43,169 nucleotides of DNA from Kiritimatiellia bacterium (GCA_016296065.1 JAEDKA010000030.1:1-43169); one strand, 5' to 3'. Positions 1-12,423 are shown, counted from the first letter of the stretch. The notes: generated by a model not told the origin, from the letters alone. A program made the numbers and translations.

Positions 1-3263
<3,263 letters not shown>

Positions 3264-3306
3264 TGCTGTGTTCCTTTAGTTGTGAAAACAGTGACTGTTG
3301 ATGGTT

Positions 3307-3315
3307 AATATACCA
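3307..3315 (-). promoter_or_regulatory. Extended -10 promoter of the pyruvate:ferredoxin oxidoreductase gene
   Basis: On the minus strand this reads TGGTATATT, a TGn plus -10 hexamer, 43 bases before the ATG at 3263. It follows a T-rich run. No clear -35 is visible. The predicted transcript start is near 3300, giving a leader of about 37 nt that carries the AAAGGAA ribosome-binding site. Confidence 0.6.
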
Positions 3316-3383
3316 AAAAATCGCCGATTTGGGAAGGACTTAGACTAGGCTAACAGCCGTCTTGCAACCAAAACCGCTCTTTT

Positions 3384-3392
3384 TGCTATAAT
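3384..3392 (+). promoter_or_regulatory. Extended -10 promoter of rluD-type gene, leaderless layout
   Basis: The sequence TGCTATAAT ends only 6 bases before the ATG at 3399, after a run of T. Transcription initiating 6-7 bases below the -10 box would begin at or next to the A of the ATG, so the mRNA should be leaderless. There is no Shine-Dalgarno sequence between box and start. Confidence 0.65.
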
Positions 3393-3398
3393 ATAGGC

Positions 3399-4295
3399 AT
3401 GCAGCGACTTGACAAGAGGCTTCTCGAGATGTACCCCGACTTCTCCCGGTCGAGGATCGAGGGGCTTGTGAAGTCCGGACACGTCACCGTCAACGGCGCG
3501 ACGGCGTCGAAGGCCGGGATGAAGGTGGCGGACGACGACGAGATCGAGGTGGAGATTCCCCCTCCCGTCCCCGCCGTTCCCGAGCCGGAGGACATTCCGC
3601 TCGACATAGTCTTCGAGGACGACGACCTGGTGGTCGTAAACAAGGCTCCGGGGATCGTAGTGCACCCTGCGCCCGGACACTTCACCGGCACTCTCGTGAA
3701 CGCACTCCTGCACCACTGTCCGAATCTCGCCGGAATCGGCGGAGTCGCGCGCCCGGGAATCGTCCACAGGCTCGACCAGGACACTTCAGGCCTTATCGTC
3801 GTCGCCAAGACCCAGAAGTCGATGGATGCCCTCGCGAAGGCGTTCGCCTCGCACAAGTGCGTGGAGAAGACATACGTCGCCGTGGTGCACGGACGCCCCA
3901 GGCTCGACTCGGGAAGGATCGAGAACCTCATCGGACGCCACCCCGTCGACCGCAAGCGCATGGCGATCGTAGAGAGGAACGGCAAGCTGGCCATAACCAA
4001 CTGGCAGGTGGCTTCAAGCCGGAACGCCCTTTCCACCGTCATCTGCCGCATCGAGACGGGCCGCACTCACCAGATACGCGTGCACATGGCGTCCCTCGGG
4101 TGCCCGGTGATCGGCGACAGGGTTTACGGGAAGTCCGCACTGGACAAAAGGCTCGACCCGGTTCCGCAGCGACAGATGCTGCACGCCTGGAAGCTCGCGC
4201 TGTGGCATCCCACGAAGGGCGTGAAGATGGAGTTCACCGCGCCCATTCCGCCCGACATGGCGGTCTACGCGGAACTCCCCGATGCGGCGCGCTAG
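3399..4295 (+). CDS. rluD: RluA/RluD-family 23S rRNA pseudouridine synthase
   Basis: Converts specific uridines of rRNA (RluD: helix 69 of 23S rRNA) to pseudouridine in the cytoplasm. The 298-residue product has an N-terminal S4 RNA-binding domain (residues 1-60, with RSRIEGLVKSGHVTVNG) and a pseudouridine synthase domain with the signature HRLDQDTSG, whose Asp126 is the expected catalytic residue. The motif ETGRTHQIRVHMA follows in the C-terminal half. Length fits the family. It is the only plus-strand gene of the window, with its own promoter and probably no leader. Its TAG stop overlaps the stop of the convergent gene. Assignment to RluD rather than another RluA-family member is by general resemblance only. 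Confidence 0.93.
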   Translation: MQRLDKRLLEMYPDFSRSRIEGLVKSGHVTVNGATASKAGMKVADDDEIEVEIPPPVPAVPEPEDIPLDIVFEDDDLVVVNKAPGIVVHPAPGHFTGTLVNALLHHCPNLAGIGGVARPGIVHRLDQDTSGLIVVAKTQKSMDALAKAFASHKCVEKTYVAVVHGRPRLDSGRIENLIGRHPVDRKRMAIVERNGKLAITNWQVASSRNALSTVICRIETGRTHQIRVHMASLGCPVIGDRVYGKSALDKRLDPVPQRQMLHAWKLALWHPTKGVKMEFTAPIPPDMAVYAELPDAAR

Positions 4296-6436
4296 AGCGA
4301 TTCTCCGCCGCCGTCGAACGATATCTCGCAGTCGAAGTCGTCCGGCAGCTCTGTTGCGCCGGACTGCGGCGCGGACTCTACGAGCGCGACCTTCTCCATG
4401 AATATGCGCCTTAGCCACTGCATACGCCTCTCCTGACGCTCGAGGGACCACATGACGAAAGCCCACTTGTGGTCGAAGTCGTATCCCGCGGGCAGGTTCG
4501 GCCTGAAGTTCTCGAACTTGTCGCGCATCACGGAAAGCTGCCACGAAAGCGCATGGGTGCGGTACTCGAAGCCGCCCATGAAGCGCTCGGCGACCTCGGA
4601 CATAGTCACGGCGTGCCTCTTCTGGTATATCTTGAGCGCGTGGGCGAAGTGGGTGAAGTAGAACGACGCGAGGGAGCGCAGGTTCTCGTCGGTGAAAGAT
4701 ATGTCGGGCCATCCGAAGCTGCCGCGTATCGAGCAGGTCGCCACGCGCTTCGGGACAACGCGCTGGCGAATGATGTCGTACTCGAACTCGTAGATCTCCT
4801 TCCCGACGCCGTACAGCGGCGAGTTCGTCTTGGGATCGAACTTCTTCATCGCCATGTTCTGCGCGGCCGCGTCGCCCATCAGCGTCGCAAGGCCGAGCAC
4901 GACGTCCTTCTCCTCTACGGATGCGTCGTCGGCGTTGCAGAAGTAGCTTGCGGGAATCGAGTCCATCGGCTCTCCCTCGCAGCGCTCGCGGATGTAGAAG
5001 TCGACCGGCCTGCGCCCGGACTGCGGACGGCGCCGCAGGAGGAGGTAGTTGGAACTGAGCGCGACGCCGAGCGACCTGAGCGCGCCGATGCGCGCGAGCA
5101 TGTAGCTGCCGTACTCGCGCTTCGCGCTCGAAAGGCGCTTCTCGATGAGGCTCTTCTCGAGCGGACAGCGGTTCGTCTTGTACACGATTTCGCGCGTCTT
5201 GCCCTTCCCGATCGGCGTGCGCTCGTCCTCGCGGATCTCGTACACGTTCGCATAGACGACGACCTCGTCCTTCGACATGAGTCCGCGGAGGTTGGAGAGC
5301 AGCACCTCGCTCCTGTCGTCCGCACCGGGATGCAGCACCGCGCGCCCGCCGACGTACGTCGCGCCCGGGAGCGCAGTGCGCCTGTCGTCGAACGCAGGGG
5401 TCGAGCCCTCGCCTGCCACGGAGTATATCTCGCCGGTGATGTACATGTACAGCGTCTCGACGAAGGCCTTGGACGTCTCGTCGGCGAACTCCGGCCTCGT
5501 CAGAAGCGACTCGTACAGCGAAAGAATCTCCTGCGTCTTCTGTATTATGCCGAGGTGACCGAGACGGCCGAGCACGACGGATTCCATAAGCTGCTCAAGC
5601 GCGGGGATCAGGCGCTCCTGCGCTACGCCGCGCCTGAGCCCAAAAAGCTCGATCTCGTGGTGCCCGCGGTACTTCGGCATGCGGCAGAACGAGCACGGCT
5701 GGCCCTCGTAGATCGAGACGAGCTCCTTCATGCCCTTCACGAACTCCGCCGGATCGGACTCCGCAAGCGCCGCAAAGCGGCTCAGCTCGGAGTAAGAGAG
5801 GAAATGCACGCCGCGCGCCGAGTGATAGTAGTTGAGCTTCGTCGCGATGCGCTTCCTTGACGCCGCGAGCGCGACCTTCATCTCGGTTTCAGTCCACGCG
5901 AGGGGCTTCACGCGCCACTCCTGCCCGAGCGCGCGGTAGTGCTCGAGAACGGCGTCGTTGCGATCCCCCATCACTATGTCGTTCATCGCGAATCCTACGG
6001 TGCCGAGCAGCCAATCGTCGGCATCGTAGAGCTTCTTCGCGGGAACGTCGCGCTGCGACACCTCAATGGCCCCATTCACGACGTTAGCGCAGAGGATCGA
6101 ATGCATCAGCACGTCGCCGCGACGCGCGGACGGGAGCCTCGAAAGCTTCCAGAAGCGTCCGTCGAGAAGCGGGAACGCCGCCACGGAGTGGTTGCCCGTC
6201 GTCATCGTGAAGACGCGCCCCGGCCGCTTCGACCAGAGGTCGCGCTTCGACACCACGAGAACGCTCGGACGCTCCTTGAGATGGCCGGTCACCCCGTTTT
6301 CGAAAATGAATGTGTCGTCGCCGATGTCCCAGGCGCAGAACTGCCTAGCCCTGCCCATGGCCATAGTCTCGACGCGGCCGGGGCGCTTAACCCCGTCCTT
6401 GCGAACTCGGCCGATGAACTGGCGGATGGCGTTCAT
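4292..6436 (-). CDS. Protein of unknown function with kinase-like C-terminal motifs
   Basis: I do not recognise this 714-residue protein as a named family. No signal peptide or membrane segment is visible, so it is probably cytoplasmic. The N-terminal 400 residues show no motif I can name apart from one CSFC pair near 248-251. The C-terminal part has an order of residues like a protein-kinase fold: a glycine-rich stretch with VYK (Lys420), a hinge-like RERCEGEP (484-490), GDAAAQN (521-527, Asp and Asn at kinase catalytic-loop spacing) and FEYD (551-554, a possible metal-binding Asp). The GDxxxxN then FxYD layout recalls isocitrate dehydrogenase kinase AceK; this is inference. The start is the ATG at 6436, which overlaps the stop of the MurU-AmgK gene in an ATGA, so the two are translationally coupled. 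In-frame codons further upstream lie inside that gene. Its TAG overlaps the rluD stop. Confidence 0.7.
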   Translation of the reverse strand: MNAIRQFIGRVRKDGVKRPGRVETMAMGRARQFCAWDIGDDTFIFENGVTGHLKERPSVLVVSKRDLWSKRPGRVFTMTTGNHSVAAFPLLDGRFWKLSRLPSARRGDVLMHSILCANVVNGAIEVSQRDVPAKKLYDADDWLLGTVGFAMNDIVMGDRNDAVLEHYRALGQEWRVKPLAWTETEMKVALAASRKRIATKLNYYHSARGVHFLSYSELSRFAALAESDPAEFVKGMKELVSIYEGQPCSFCRMPKYRGHHEIELFGLRRGVAQERLIPALEQLMESVVLGRLGHLGIIQKTQEILSLYESLLTRPEFADETSKAFVETLYMYITGEIYSVAGEGSTPAFDDRRTALPGATYVGGRAVLHPGADDRSEVLLSNLRGLMSKDEVVVYANVYEIREDERTPIGKGKTREIVYKTNRCPLEKSLIEKRLSSAKREYGSYMLARIGALRSLGVALSSNYLLLRRRPQSGRRPVDFYIRERCEGEPMDSIPASYFCNADDASVEEKDVVLGLATLMGDAAAQNMAMKKFDPKTNSPLYGVGKEIYEFEYDIIRQRVVPKRVATCSIRGSFGWPDISFTDENLRSLASFYFTHFAHALKIYQKRHAVTMSEVAERFMGGFEYRTHALSWQLSVMRDKFENFRPNLPAGYDFDHKWAFVMWSLERQERRMQWLRRIFMEKVALVESAPQSGATELPDDFDCEISFDGGGESL

Positions 6437-8103
6437 GACTCCACGCAGTCCCCTTCGTGGTCGTGTCCGCACGAGCACTTCCCGCGCTTCGCCGACCGGT
6501 TCGACTCCGCCGCAATAAGATCCTCCGCCAGCGCCCCCACCGCGTCCAGCCCCGCCTCGTCGGCGGCGGCGAGAAGGTTCTGCAGCGCCGGCATCACCCA
6601 CTTGCCGAACTGTGGCTGCCCGACGGATTCAAGACGCCCGTACGCGCCGAGGCACTGCACGAGCCTCTGAACCGCCGCGAACGGAACCACCTTGTCGAGC
6701 CCTTCGCGCCCGGAGCGCTTCTCGTACGCCCTTACGAGCGCCGCGCGCTTCTCGTCCTCAAGCGGCGTCACGTACGGATCGTACAGGTACGACGCGAGGT
6801 CGTACACCGCAGGGCCCATGCGCATGCCCTGGAAATCGATGAAGCGCAGCCTGCCGTTTTTCCACAGGATGTTCGTGGACTGGAAATCGCGGTGCACGAG
6901 CGCCTTCGGCTCCTTCTCCAGCAGCTCCGCGACGGACTCGAGCTCGCGCTCGACGTCCTTCGGCATCTCGCGCATGAAGCGCGTGCCGAGGCAGTGCTCT
7001 GCGAAGAGGTCGCGTTCCCACTTCCACGCGGACTCGTCGAACCCCGGCAGGAGATCTACGCCCGCCGCGTCCACGGCGTTGAATTCGGCAAGCGCCTCGA
7101 CGACGCGCGCCGAATCCACAAACGACATCCTGCGCTCCGACCCGGCGTCCTCAAGGACAAGGGTCTTGATCTCCGGTAGGTCCGCAAGTACCTCCGGCAC
7201 GGGAACGCCCTTCGACTTGAGAAAGCGCGCGTGGCCTGCGTAAAGCGCGTTCTCGCTGCGGCTGGAGTCGTCGTAGACAACTATCACCGCGCCGTCGCAG
7301 CGGAAGAACGCGCGGTTGCTTCCCCTCGCGCCGAGGAACTCGACGCGTCCTTCCAGCCCCGCGGCCTCGACCGCGGCCTTGATCTGCGGAATGGACGCGT
7401 ACGCGTTGTCGTCTCCGTCGCGGTTGAGGTCCATGTAGCTCGCCACCGTCCCCGCATCGGTCCACATGAGGTCCTTCGGCGCGACGGCGCGCACGAACTT
7501 CCCCTCAGCCATCGCGCGCTCGTACGCCTGCACGATAGTCGAGAAGCCGGACGGCTCGACGTACTTTAGGACTTCCGGACTCAGACACGCGACACCGCAG
7601 TAGGTGAACGTCCCGGGGAAGCCCGCGTCGTCGCTCTTCCAGTTCGTGACGACGCCGCTCTCGGGCTCGACCTCTATCGTGCGCGGACCCGCCTCCGTCA
7701 CCAGGCAGTTGGCAATCACATCGCCAACGCCATGAACGGCGCCGAACCTGCCCAGCCCCTCAAGGCTCTCGATTCCCTCCACAACGATGTCGCCGTTGAC
7801 GAGATAGAACGGCTCGCCCGCGATCCAGTCGCGCAGCGGATTGATAACGCCGCCTGTGCCGAGTATCTCCGGCTCATACGAGACGCGGCAGCCGTTGGCC
7901 GCGCACCAAGACTCCACCTGCTCGTGAAGATAGTGGCAGTTCACCACGATGTCGTCAACGCCGTTCGCCCTGAGAAGCGCGACTATGCGCGCGAGCATCG
8001 GCTCGCCCCACACCGGCAGAAGCGGCTTAGGAACGGCGCATGTAAAGGGCCTTAGACGCGTGCCAAAGCCCGCGGCCAGCACTATTGCCTTGCGCGCTTT
8101 CAT
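6433..8103 (-). CDS. Fused sugar-phosphate nucleotidyltransferase and sugar kinase (MurU-AmgK-like)
   Basis: Residues 1-235 form a nucleotidyltransferase: the start MKARKAIVLAAGFGTRLRPF and the lysine of VPKPLLP are typical, and YLVNGDIV supplies the metal-binding Asp. Residues 240-530 form an aminoglycoside-phosphotransferase-type kinase with catalytic LVHRDFQSTN (402-411) and metal-binding FIDFQGM (421-427). This HRDFQ...IDFQ pairing is typical of AmgK, the anomeric MurNAc/GlcNAc kinase, which works with the MurU uridylyltransferase in peptidoglycan recycling; there the two are separate proteins. Here the order is MurU then AmgK in one 556-residue chain. The tail has a small cysteine/histidine cluster (CSCGHDHEGDC). 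The ATG at 8103 was chosen because it fits the nucleotidyltransferase N-terminus and lies 36 bases below an extended -10 box. Another activated sugar, such as a heptose, is an alternative substrate. Confidence 0.85.
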   Translation of the reverse strand: MKARKAIVLAAGFGTRLRPFTCAVPKPLLPVWGEPMLARIVALLRANGVDDIVVNCHYLHEQVESWCAANGCRVSYEPEILGTGGVINPLRDWIAGEPFYLVNGDIVVEGIESLEGLGRFGAVHGVGDVIANCLVTEAGPRTIEVEPESGVVTNWKSDDAGFPGTFTYCGVACLSPEVLKYVEPSGFSTIVQAYERAMAEGKFVRAVAPKDLMWTDAGTVASYMDLNRDGDDNAYASIPQIKAAVEAAGLEGRVEFLGARGSNRAFFRCDGAVIVVYDDSSRSENALYAGHARFLKSKGVPVPEVLADLPEIKTLVLEDAGSERRMSFVDSARVVEALAEFNAVDAAGVDLLPGFDESAWKWERDLFAEHCLGTRFMREMPKDVERELESVAELLEKEPKALVHRDFQSTNILWKNGRLRFIDFQGMRMGPAVYDLASYLYDPYVTPLEDEKRAALVRAYEKRSGREGLDKVVPFAAVQRLVQCLGAYGRLESVGQPQFGKWVMPALQNLLAAADEAGLDAVGALAEDLIAAESNRSAKRGKCSCGHDHEGDCVES

Positions 8104-8139
8104 CTGCGGAAATGTGTTGCGGTTGTTCTCATGCCATAT

Positions 8140-8148
8140 ATTATAGCA
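8140..8148 (-). promoter_or_regulatory. Extended -10 promoter of the MurU-AmgK operon
   Basis: Minus-strand TGCTATAAT, 36 bases above the ATG at 8103, with the palindrome TGCGCGCA just upstream. No -35 is evident. It should drive both the fused enzyme and the coupled 714-residue protein. Confidence 0.6.
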
Positions 8149-8185
8149 TAAGTGCGCGCAAAATTGCGACAAAACCCACAAAAGG

Positions 8186-11170
8186 TTACCTGGCGACGGC
8201 GCGGAGGAATACACTGTCCGCGTTTTCCGGCGGAATGACGCGAATCTTGACGGATTCCTCGCCGGGCTCGGCCGATACCGACAAGCCGTCCGCGGCAAAT
8301 GCGCCGCGGAGAGTCTCGGACCACACCGCGCCGACAGCCGAGGAAAGGAGCCTCGCGTCCACACGCGAAGCGTCGTACCCTTCCAGTTCAACGGACATCA
8401 GCGCCGATCCGTCCTCGTCCAGAGAGAACGCCGAAACCGTGAATCCCCCGCCGCCAAAGGCGAGAAGCCCGTTCGTGTCCAGCGCGGCGGAGAGAAGCGG
8501 CGCGGCGGCGCCAGAAAGCGCCGCGGCGGATATGCCGCGCGACGACGCCCAGCCGGCAAGCGCGCCGTACTGCGCCACCGTCTCGACATGCGCGGCGCAT
8601 TCGCCGCGCACTCCAGTTGCCTCCAGCGCGGATGCGACTGCGGCGCGCTCCTCCGCGGCGGATGCGCCGCGCGCGACCTGCGGGACGGTCCAGTCCGACG
8701 GAAACTCGCAGCGCTCGTAGCATCCCAGGTCCACGCGCGGACCGAACACGCGTGCGTTCCCCGCAAGATCGCGCCCCGCGCGCGCCGCATCGTTGTCTCC
8801 CGCGTCGACGAAGCGCGAACGCGGCGAGAGCCTGAAGTCTCCGTTCGCCGCATCGACGAAGTCAGTCCCATCCGCGTCGACGATTGTGTTCGCCGTGTCG
8901 GAATATCCGGCATCGCAGCCGTAGAGCGTGCAGCCAGAGAGGATACAGCCCTCTGCGCCAGAGGATTCCGCGGCGAAGTTGCAGACAACGAGGCAGTTCG
9001 TGGCGGCAGAGAAGCCAAGCCCGCCTCCATACGCGGACGCACTGCAGTTCGACACGACGCAGTCTGTCAGCACCGAGCCGTACGCCCCGCCTCCGCACTT
9101 GGCCGAGCAGGTGGTGATCACGCAGTTCGACAGCATTGCGGATTCCGCCCCGCCGCCGTATTCGGCATAGCCGCTTTTGAGCGTGAAGCCGGAAAGCAGA
9201 GTGTCCGGCGAGAACCGGCCGTTGTAGCATTGTCCGCCGACCGCGTCGATCGTCGTCCGCAGAGGGCCTTCCTCCGAGACGATCTCGATCTGCGCGGACG
9301 GCGCGACCACCGAAAGGCAGTATGTCCCTGGCGCAACGGAGACGACGTCGCCGGGAATGGCGCAGTCGAGCGCGGCCCGGAACTCGACGTCGCTCGATAC
9401 GAGGAGCGTGGCGCGGACATCGACGCTCCACGACCTCTTCCCCACCGCATCGCCGCACGTCACGCAGCATTCAAGCACGCCGTGTCCGTGGTGCTCGCCG
9501 GATGGCGTGAAGGAGAGCGACGCGCCGTTTCCACCAAGCCGGACGCCGTTAAAGGTCCAAAGGAAAACCGGATCGTCCATGCCATCCGCAAGCGAGACGG
9601 AAAAATCCGCCGTCTCGCCGACGCGCATCTTCACGGGGCCGTCCGGGCTTGCGGACGCAATGGGGTCCAAAGGTGTGCCTTCGTCGGAGCCGTACTTCGT
9701 GTACGCCTTGACGCAGAAGTTCGCCGTCTCGTTGAAGTGCCGCAGGTCGCGCCAATTCGCGCCGTCGCGCGAGTACCAGCTCTCGCCGGCGTGTGCCGTG
9801 GCCGTGCAGTATCCGGCCTCCGACTGCTCGACGGCGAGCGGATACTGCGTCGCTGGACTCGTCAGCCGAAGCGCCACGGCGAACTTCTCGAGCGCGGACA
9901 CCGGAACGGACGCAGGCAGTCCGACGGTCGTGAAACCGGCCGTCCCGAGTTCTCCGGAAGTCTCGCAGACCAGCGTTCCAGACGCCGGGTCGGACGAACA
10001 GCCCCTGTACACGCGGAGAACGTATTCCGTTCCCGCCGCGAGCGCATAGAAACCGACGGCCGCGATCTCACCGGAGGCTTCCGCCTCGAAGACGTTCGCG
10101 CACCAGTTCTCGACATGGACGGACGAGTCCTCGCCCGCCTCGCGCGTATCGTAGGTCGCAAGAAATCCGCATGGATCATGCTGGTAGACACGACCGTAAG
10201 TGTTCGTCGCTCGCGGCATCGGATATGCGGCGAAGTCCATCGTCACGAACCTCGTGTCGCAGTAGGAAATCCAGGTGTATCCGTTCGTATAGCTGCCGGT
10301 GCCGTGGCTGTTCTTGACAAGGAACGCGCCCGGCGTCGCCGGCACCTTCTTGTCCTGGCGGAAATTGCCGACCGGGTAGTCGTCATCCCACCCGACAAGC
10401 GTCACCGCGTGGTTCGGTTCCGCCGTTCCGTAGTAGTAGTATGCACCCGTGCCGGACTTCGCGTACGTGTCGTTGTGATAATACGACACTACGGCGGCAC
10501 CGTACTTCATTACCGCCTTCTTGAGGAGATCGTTGTCCGTCGAACCGGTCCGGGCAGGGAACCACGCGATGTCGTGCACGTGGCACATCGGCGGGAGGTC
10601 CACGGTCGACGACGGATTGGAATACGGATCCTGCGCCTCCAGCAGCGGATCAGTCCACGAGGTCAGCAGCGCGGCCGCGATGTCGTTGTTCCCGCCGTCC
10701 CCGAATCCGAAAGCGAAGTCAGCGCCGACGTGCCGCGCCATGTGGTTCGGGGAGAAGATGTTGGTGACTGCGAGATTCGTCTCCTTGAGATAGGCGGTCT
10801 CAAGGCAGGCCATCGTCGCGAAGGCCCAGCAGGTCCCGTAGCTTTTCTGCCACCTCACGGGAGTGATCCATCCATAGTCTCGCGAATCCCATTTCGAGGG
10901 AATGCCTTCGTCCGCGAGAAGCCGCAGCGCGGCGCCCTTGTTCAGCGCGCGTCCCGCGTCCGCCACCGCGCGGAGCCTGTACGACTCGCGGAGCGACGGG
11001 ATCGAGACGGGGGCGGGGACTATTCCCGACTGCGCGTCATTGCGACGCTGACGGCAGGCAATCCCGGCGTCCTTCGGAGCGGGGACGGCAGATGATTGGA
11101 CGGCGCCAAGCAGCGCGAGGCATGCGACGGCCATCCGGAAAGCGATGCTGCATTTCGAACGGCCGGTCAC
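8186..11170 (-). CDS. Secreted papain-like (C1A) cysteine peptidase with beta-helix region
   Basis: A 994-residue exported protein. The N-terminus is basic then hydrophobic (FRMAVACLALLGAVQSSA), a signal peptide. The peptidase domain follows: PVRWQKSYGTCWAF with the oxyanion Gln and nucleophile Cys near residue 114, then NHAVTLVGWDDDYP with the catalytic His, and FLVKNSHGTGSY with the Asn. A lectin-like domain of the kind attached to bacterial C1A peptidases follows (SSVHVENWCANVFEA). Next come an Ig-like stretch and a parallel beta-helix with GGGA and SNC repeats, ending like choice-of-anchor Q domains (DAGDNDAARAGRDLAGNAR). I prefer the GTG at 11170, since GGAGG lies 8 bases before it; the GTG at 11179 abuts that site. 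Only 19 bases separate it from the ribBA stop, so co-transcription is likely although the job is unrelated. Confidence 0.88.
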   Translation of the reverse strand: MTGRSKCSIAFRMAVACLALLGAVQSSAVPAPKDAGIACRQRRNDAQSGIVPAPVSIPSLRESYRLRAVADAGRALNKGAALRLLADEGIPSKWDSRDYGWITPVRWQKSYGTCWAFATMACLETAYLKETNLAVTNIFSPNHMARHVGADFAFGFGDGGNNDIAAALLTSWTDPLLEAQDPYSNPSSTVDLPPMCHVHDIAWFPARTGSTDNDLLKKAVMKYGAAVVSYYHNDTYAKSGTGAYYYYGTAEPNHAVTLVGWDDDYPVGNFRQDKKVPATPGAFLVKNSHGTGSYTNGYTWISYCDTRFVTMDFAAYPMPRATNTYGRVYQHDPCGFLATYDTREAGEDSSVHVENWCANVFEAEASGEIAAVGFYALAAGTEYVLRVYRGCSSDPASGTLVCETSGELGTAGFTTVGLPASVPVSALEKFAVALRLTSPATQYPLAVEQSEAGYCTATAHAGESWYSRDGANWRDLRHFNETANFCVKAYTKYGSDEGTPLDPIASASPDGPVKMRVGETADFSVSLADGMDDPVFLWTFNGVRLGGNGASLSFTPSGEHHGHGVLECCVTCGDAVGKRSWSVDVRATLLVSSDVEFRAALDCAIPGDVVSVAPGTYCLSVVAPSAQIEIVSEEGPLRTTIDAVGGQCYNGRFSPDTLLSGFTLKSGYAEYGGGAESAMLSNCVITTCSAKCGGGAYGSVLTDCVVSNCSASAYGGGLGFSAATNCLVVCNFAAESSGAEGCILSGCTLYGCDAGYSDTANTIVDADGTDFVDAANGDFRLSPRSRFVDAGDNDAARAGRDLAGNARVFGPRVDLGCYERCEFPSDWTVPQVARGASAAEERAAVASALEATGVRGECAAHVETVAQYGALAGWASSRGISAAALSGAAAPLLSAALDTNGLLAFGGGGFTVSAFSLDEDGSALMSVELEGYDASRVDARLLSSAVGAVWSETLRGAFAADGLSVSAEPGEESVKIRVIPPENADSVFLRAVAR

Positions 11171-11189
11171 CAATTTCACCTCCGGGGCG

Positions 11190-12377
11190 TCAGATGATGT
11201 GCCCCATCTTCTCGCGCTTCGTGTCGAGATAGCGCTTGTCGTGGGCGTTTGCGGGAATCACGATCGGCACGCGCTCGACGATTTCGAGTCCGTACCCCTC
11301 CAGCCCCGCGATCTTGCACGGGTTGTTGGTCATGAGGCGCAGCTTGCGGATGCCGAGGTCCTCGAGGATCTGCGCGCCCTCGCCGTAGTCGCGCAGGTCC
11401 GGCGCGAAGCCGAGGGCGACGTTCGCCTCGACGGTGTCTAGGCCCTCCTCCTGCTTGCGGTAGGCGTGGAGCTTGTTCTCGAGCCCTATGCCGCGCCCCT
11501 CCTGGCGCATGTAGACGACGGCGCCGCGTCCCTCGCGTTCGACCATCTCCATCGCGGCGTGGAGCTGCGGACCGCAGTCGCAGCGCTCCGAGCCGAGCAC
11601 GTCGCCGGTGAAGCATTCGGAATGGACGCGCACGAGCACGGGCGCGCCGTCGCCGACGTCGCCCTTTACGAGCGCGAGATGCTCAAGGCCCGTGACGCGG
11701 CTCTTGTACATGCTGAGGCGGAAGTGTCCGTGGTCCGTCGGAAGATCGACCTCCTCGACCTTCTCGACGAGGCGGTCGACCTTTCGGCGGTAGGCTATGA
11801 GGTCGGCTATCGTCATCATCCTGAGTCCGTGCCGCTTCGCGAACGCGGCGACGTCGTCGAGGCGAGCCATCGTGCCGTCGTCCTTCATAATCTCGCAGCA
11901 GAGGCCGACTTCCTTGAGTCCGGCGAGCCGGCAGAGGTCGACCGTCGCCTCGGTGTGTCCGGCGCGCCTAAGGACTCCGCCCTCGCGCGCCTCTAGCGGG
12001 AACATGTGCCCGGGACGGCGGAAGTCGGACGGCTTCGCGCCTTCGCGGACGCATGCAAGCGCGGTCATCGAGCGCTCCGCGGCGGAGATGCCGGTCGTTG
12101 TGGAAACGGCGTCAATGGACACCGTGAAGGCCGTCTGGTGGTTGTCGGTGTTCCGCGCGACCATCTGGGGAAGGTCGAGCCTGCGGCACCATTCGCGGCT
12201 CATCGGCATGCAGATCAGCCCGCGCGCGTGGGTCGCCATGAAATTCACGTTCTCGCGCGTGGCGAACTCCGCCGCGCAGATGCAGTCGCCCTCGTTCTCG
12301 CGGTCTGCGTCGTCCGTAACGAGGACGATCTCTCCGCGCCTAAGCGCCGCGATGCAGTCTTCAACCTTGTCGAACAT
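11190..12377 (-). CDS. ribBA: Bifunctional 3,4-DHBP synthase / GTP cyclohydrolase II
   Basis: Supplies both precursors of riboflavin: the N-terminal half makes 3,4-dihydroxy-2-butanone 4-phosphate from ribulose 5-phosphate, and the C-terminal half opens GTP. Seen in the 395 residues: DDADRENEGD and RAGHTEATVDL of the RibB domain (1-200), then SECFTGDVLGSERCDCG with the zinc cysteines and YMRQEGRGIGLENK of the RibA domain. Length fits the family. The ATG at 12377 has AGAAGGAAG upstream at suitable spacing. It follows recR by 46 bases and precedes the secreted peptidase. Other rib genes are not in the window. Confidence 0.97.
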   Translation of the reverse strand: MFDKVEDCIAALRRGEIVLVTDDADRENEGDCICAAEFATRENVNFMATHARGLICMPMSREWCRRLDLPQMVARNTDNHQTAFTVSIDAVSTTTGISAAERSMTALACVREGAKPSDFRRPGHMFPLEAREGGVLRRAGHTEATVDLCRLAGLKEVGLCCEIMKDDGTMARLDDVAAFAKRHGLRMMTIADLIAYRRKVDRLVEKVEEVDLPTDHGHFRLSMYKSRVTGLEHLALVKGDVGDGAPVLVRVHSECFTGDVLGSERCDCGPQLHAAMEMVEREGRGAVVYMRQEGRGIGLENKLHAYRKQEEGLDTVEANVALGFAPDLRDYGEGAQILEDLGIRKLRLMTNNPCKIAGLEGYGLEIVERVPIVIPANAHDKRYLDTKREKMGHII

Positions 12378-12423
12378 GTGAGTTGCTTCCTTCTCCTGGT
12401 ATTACATCAAGTCAACATGCGGA

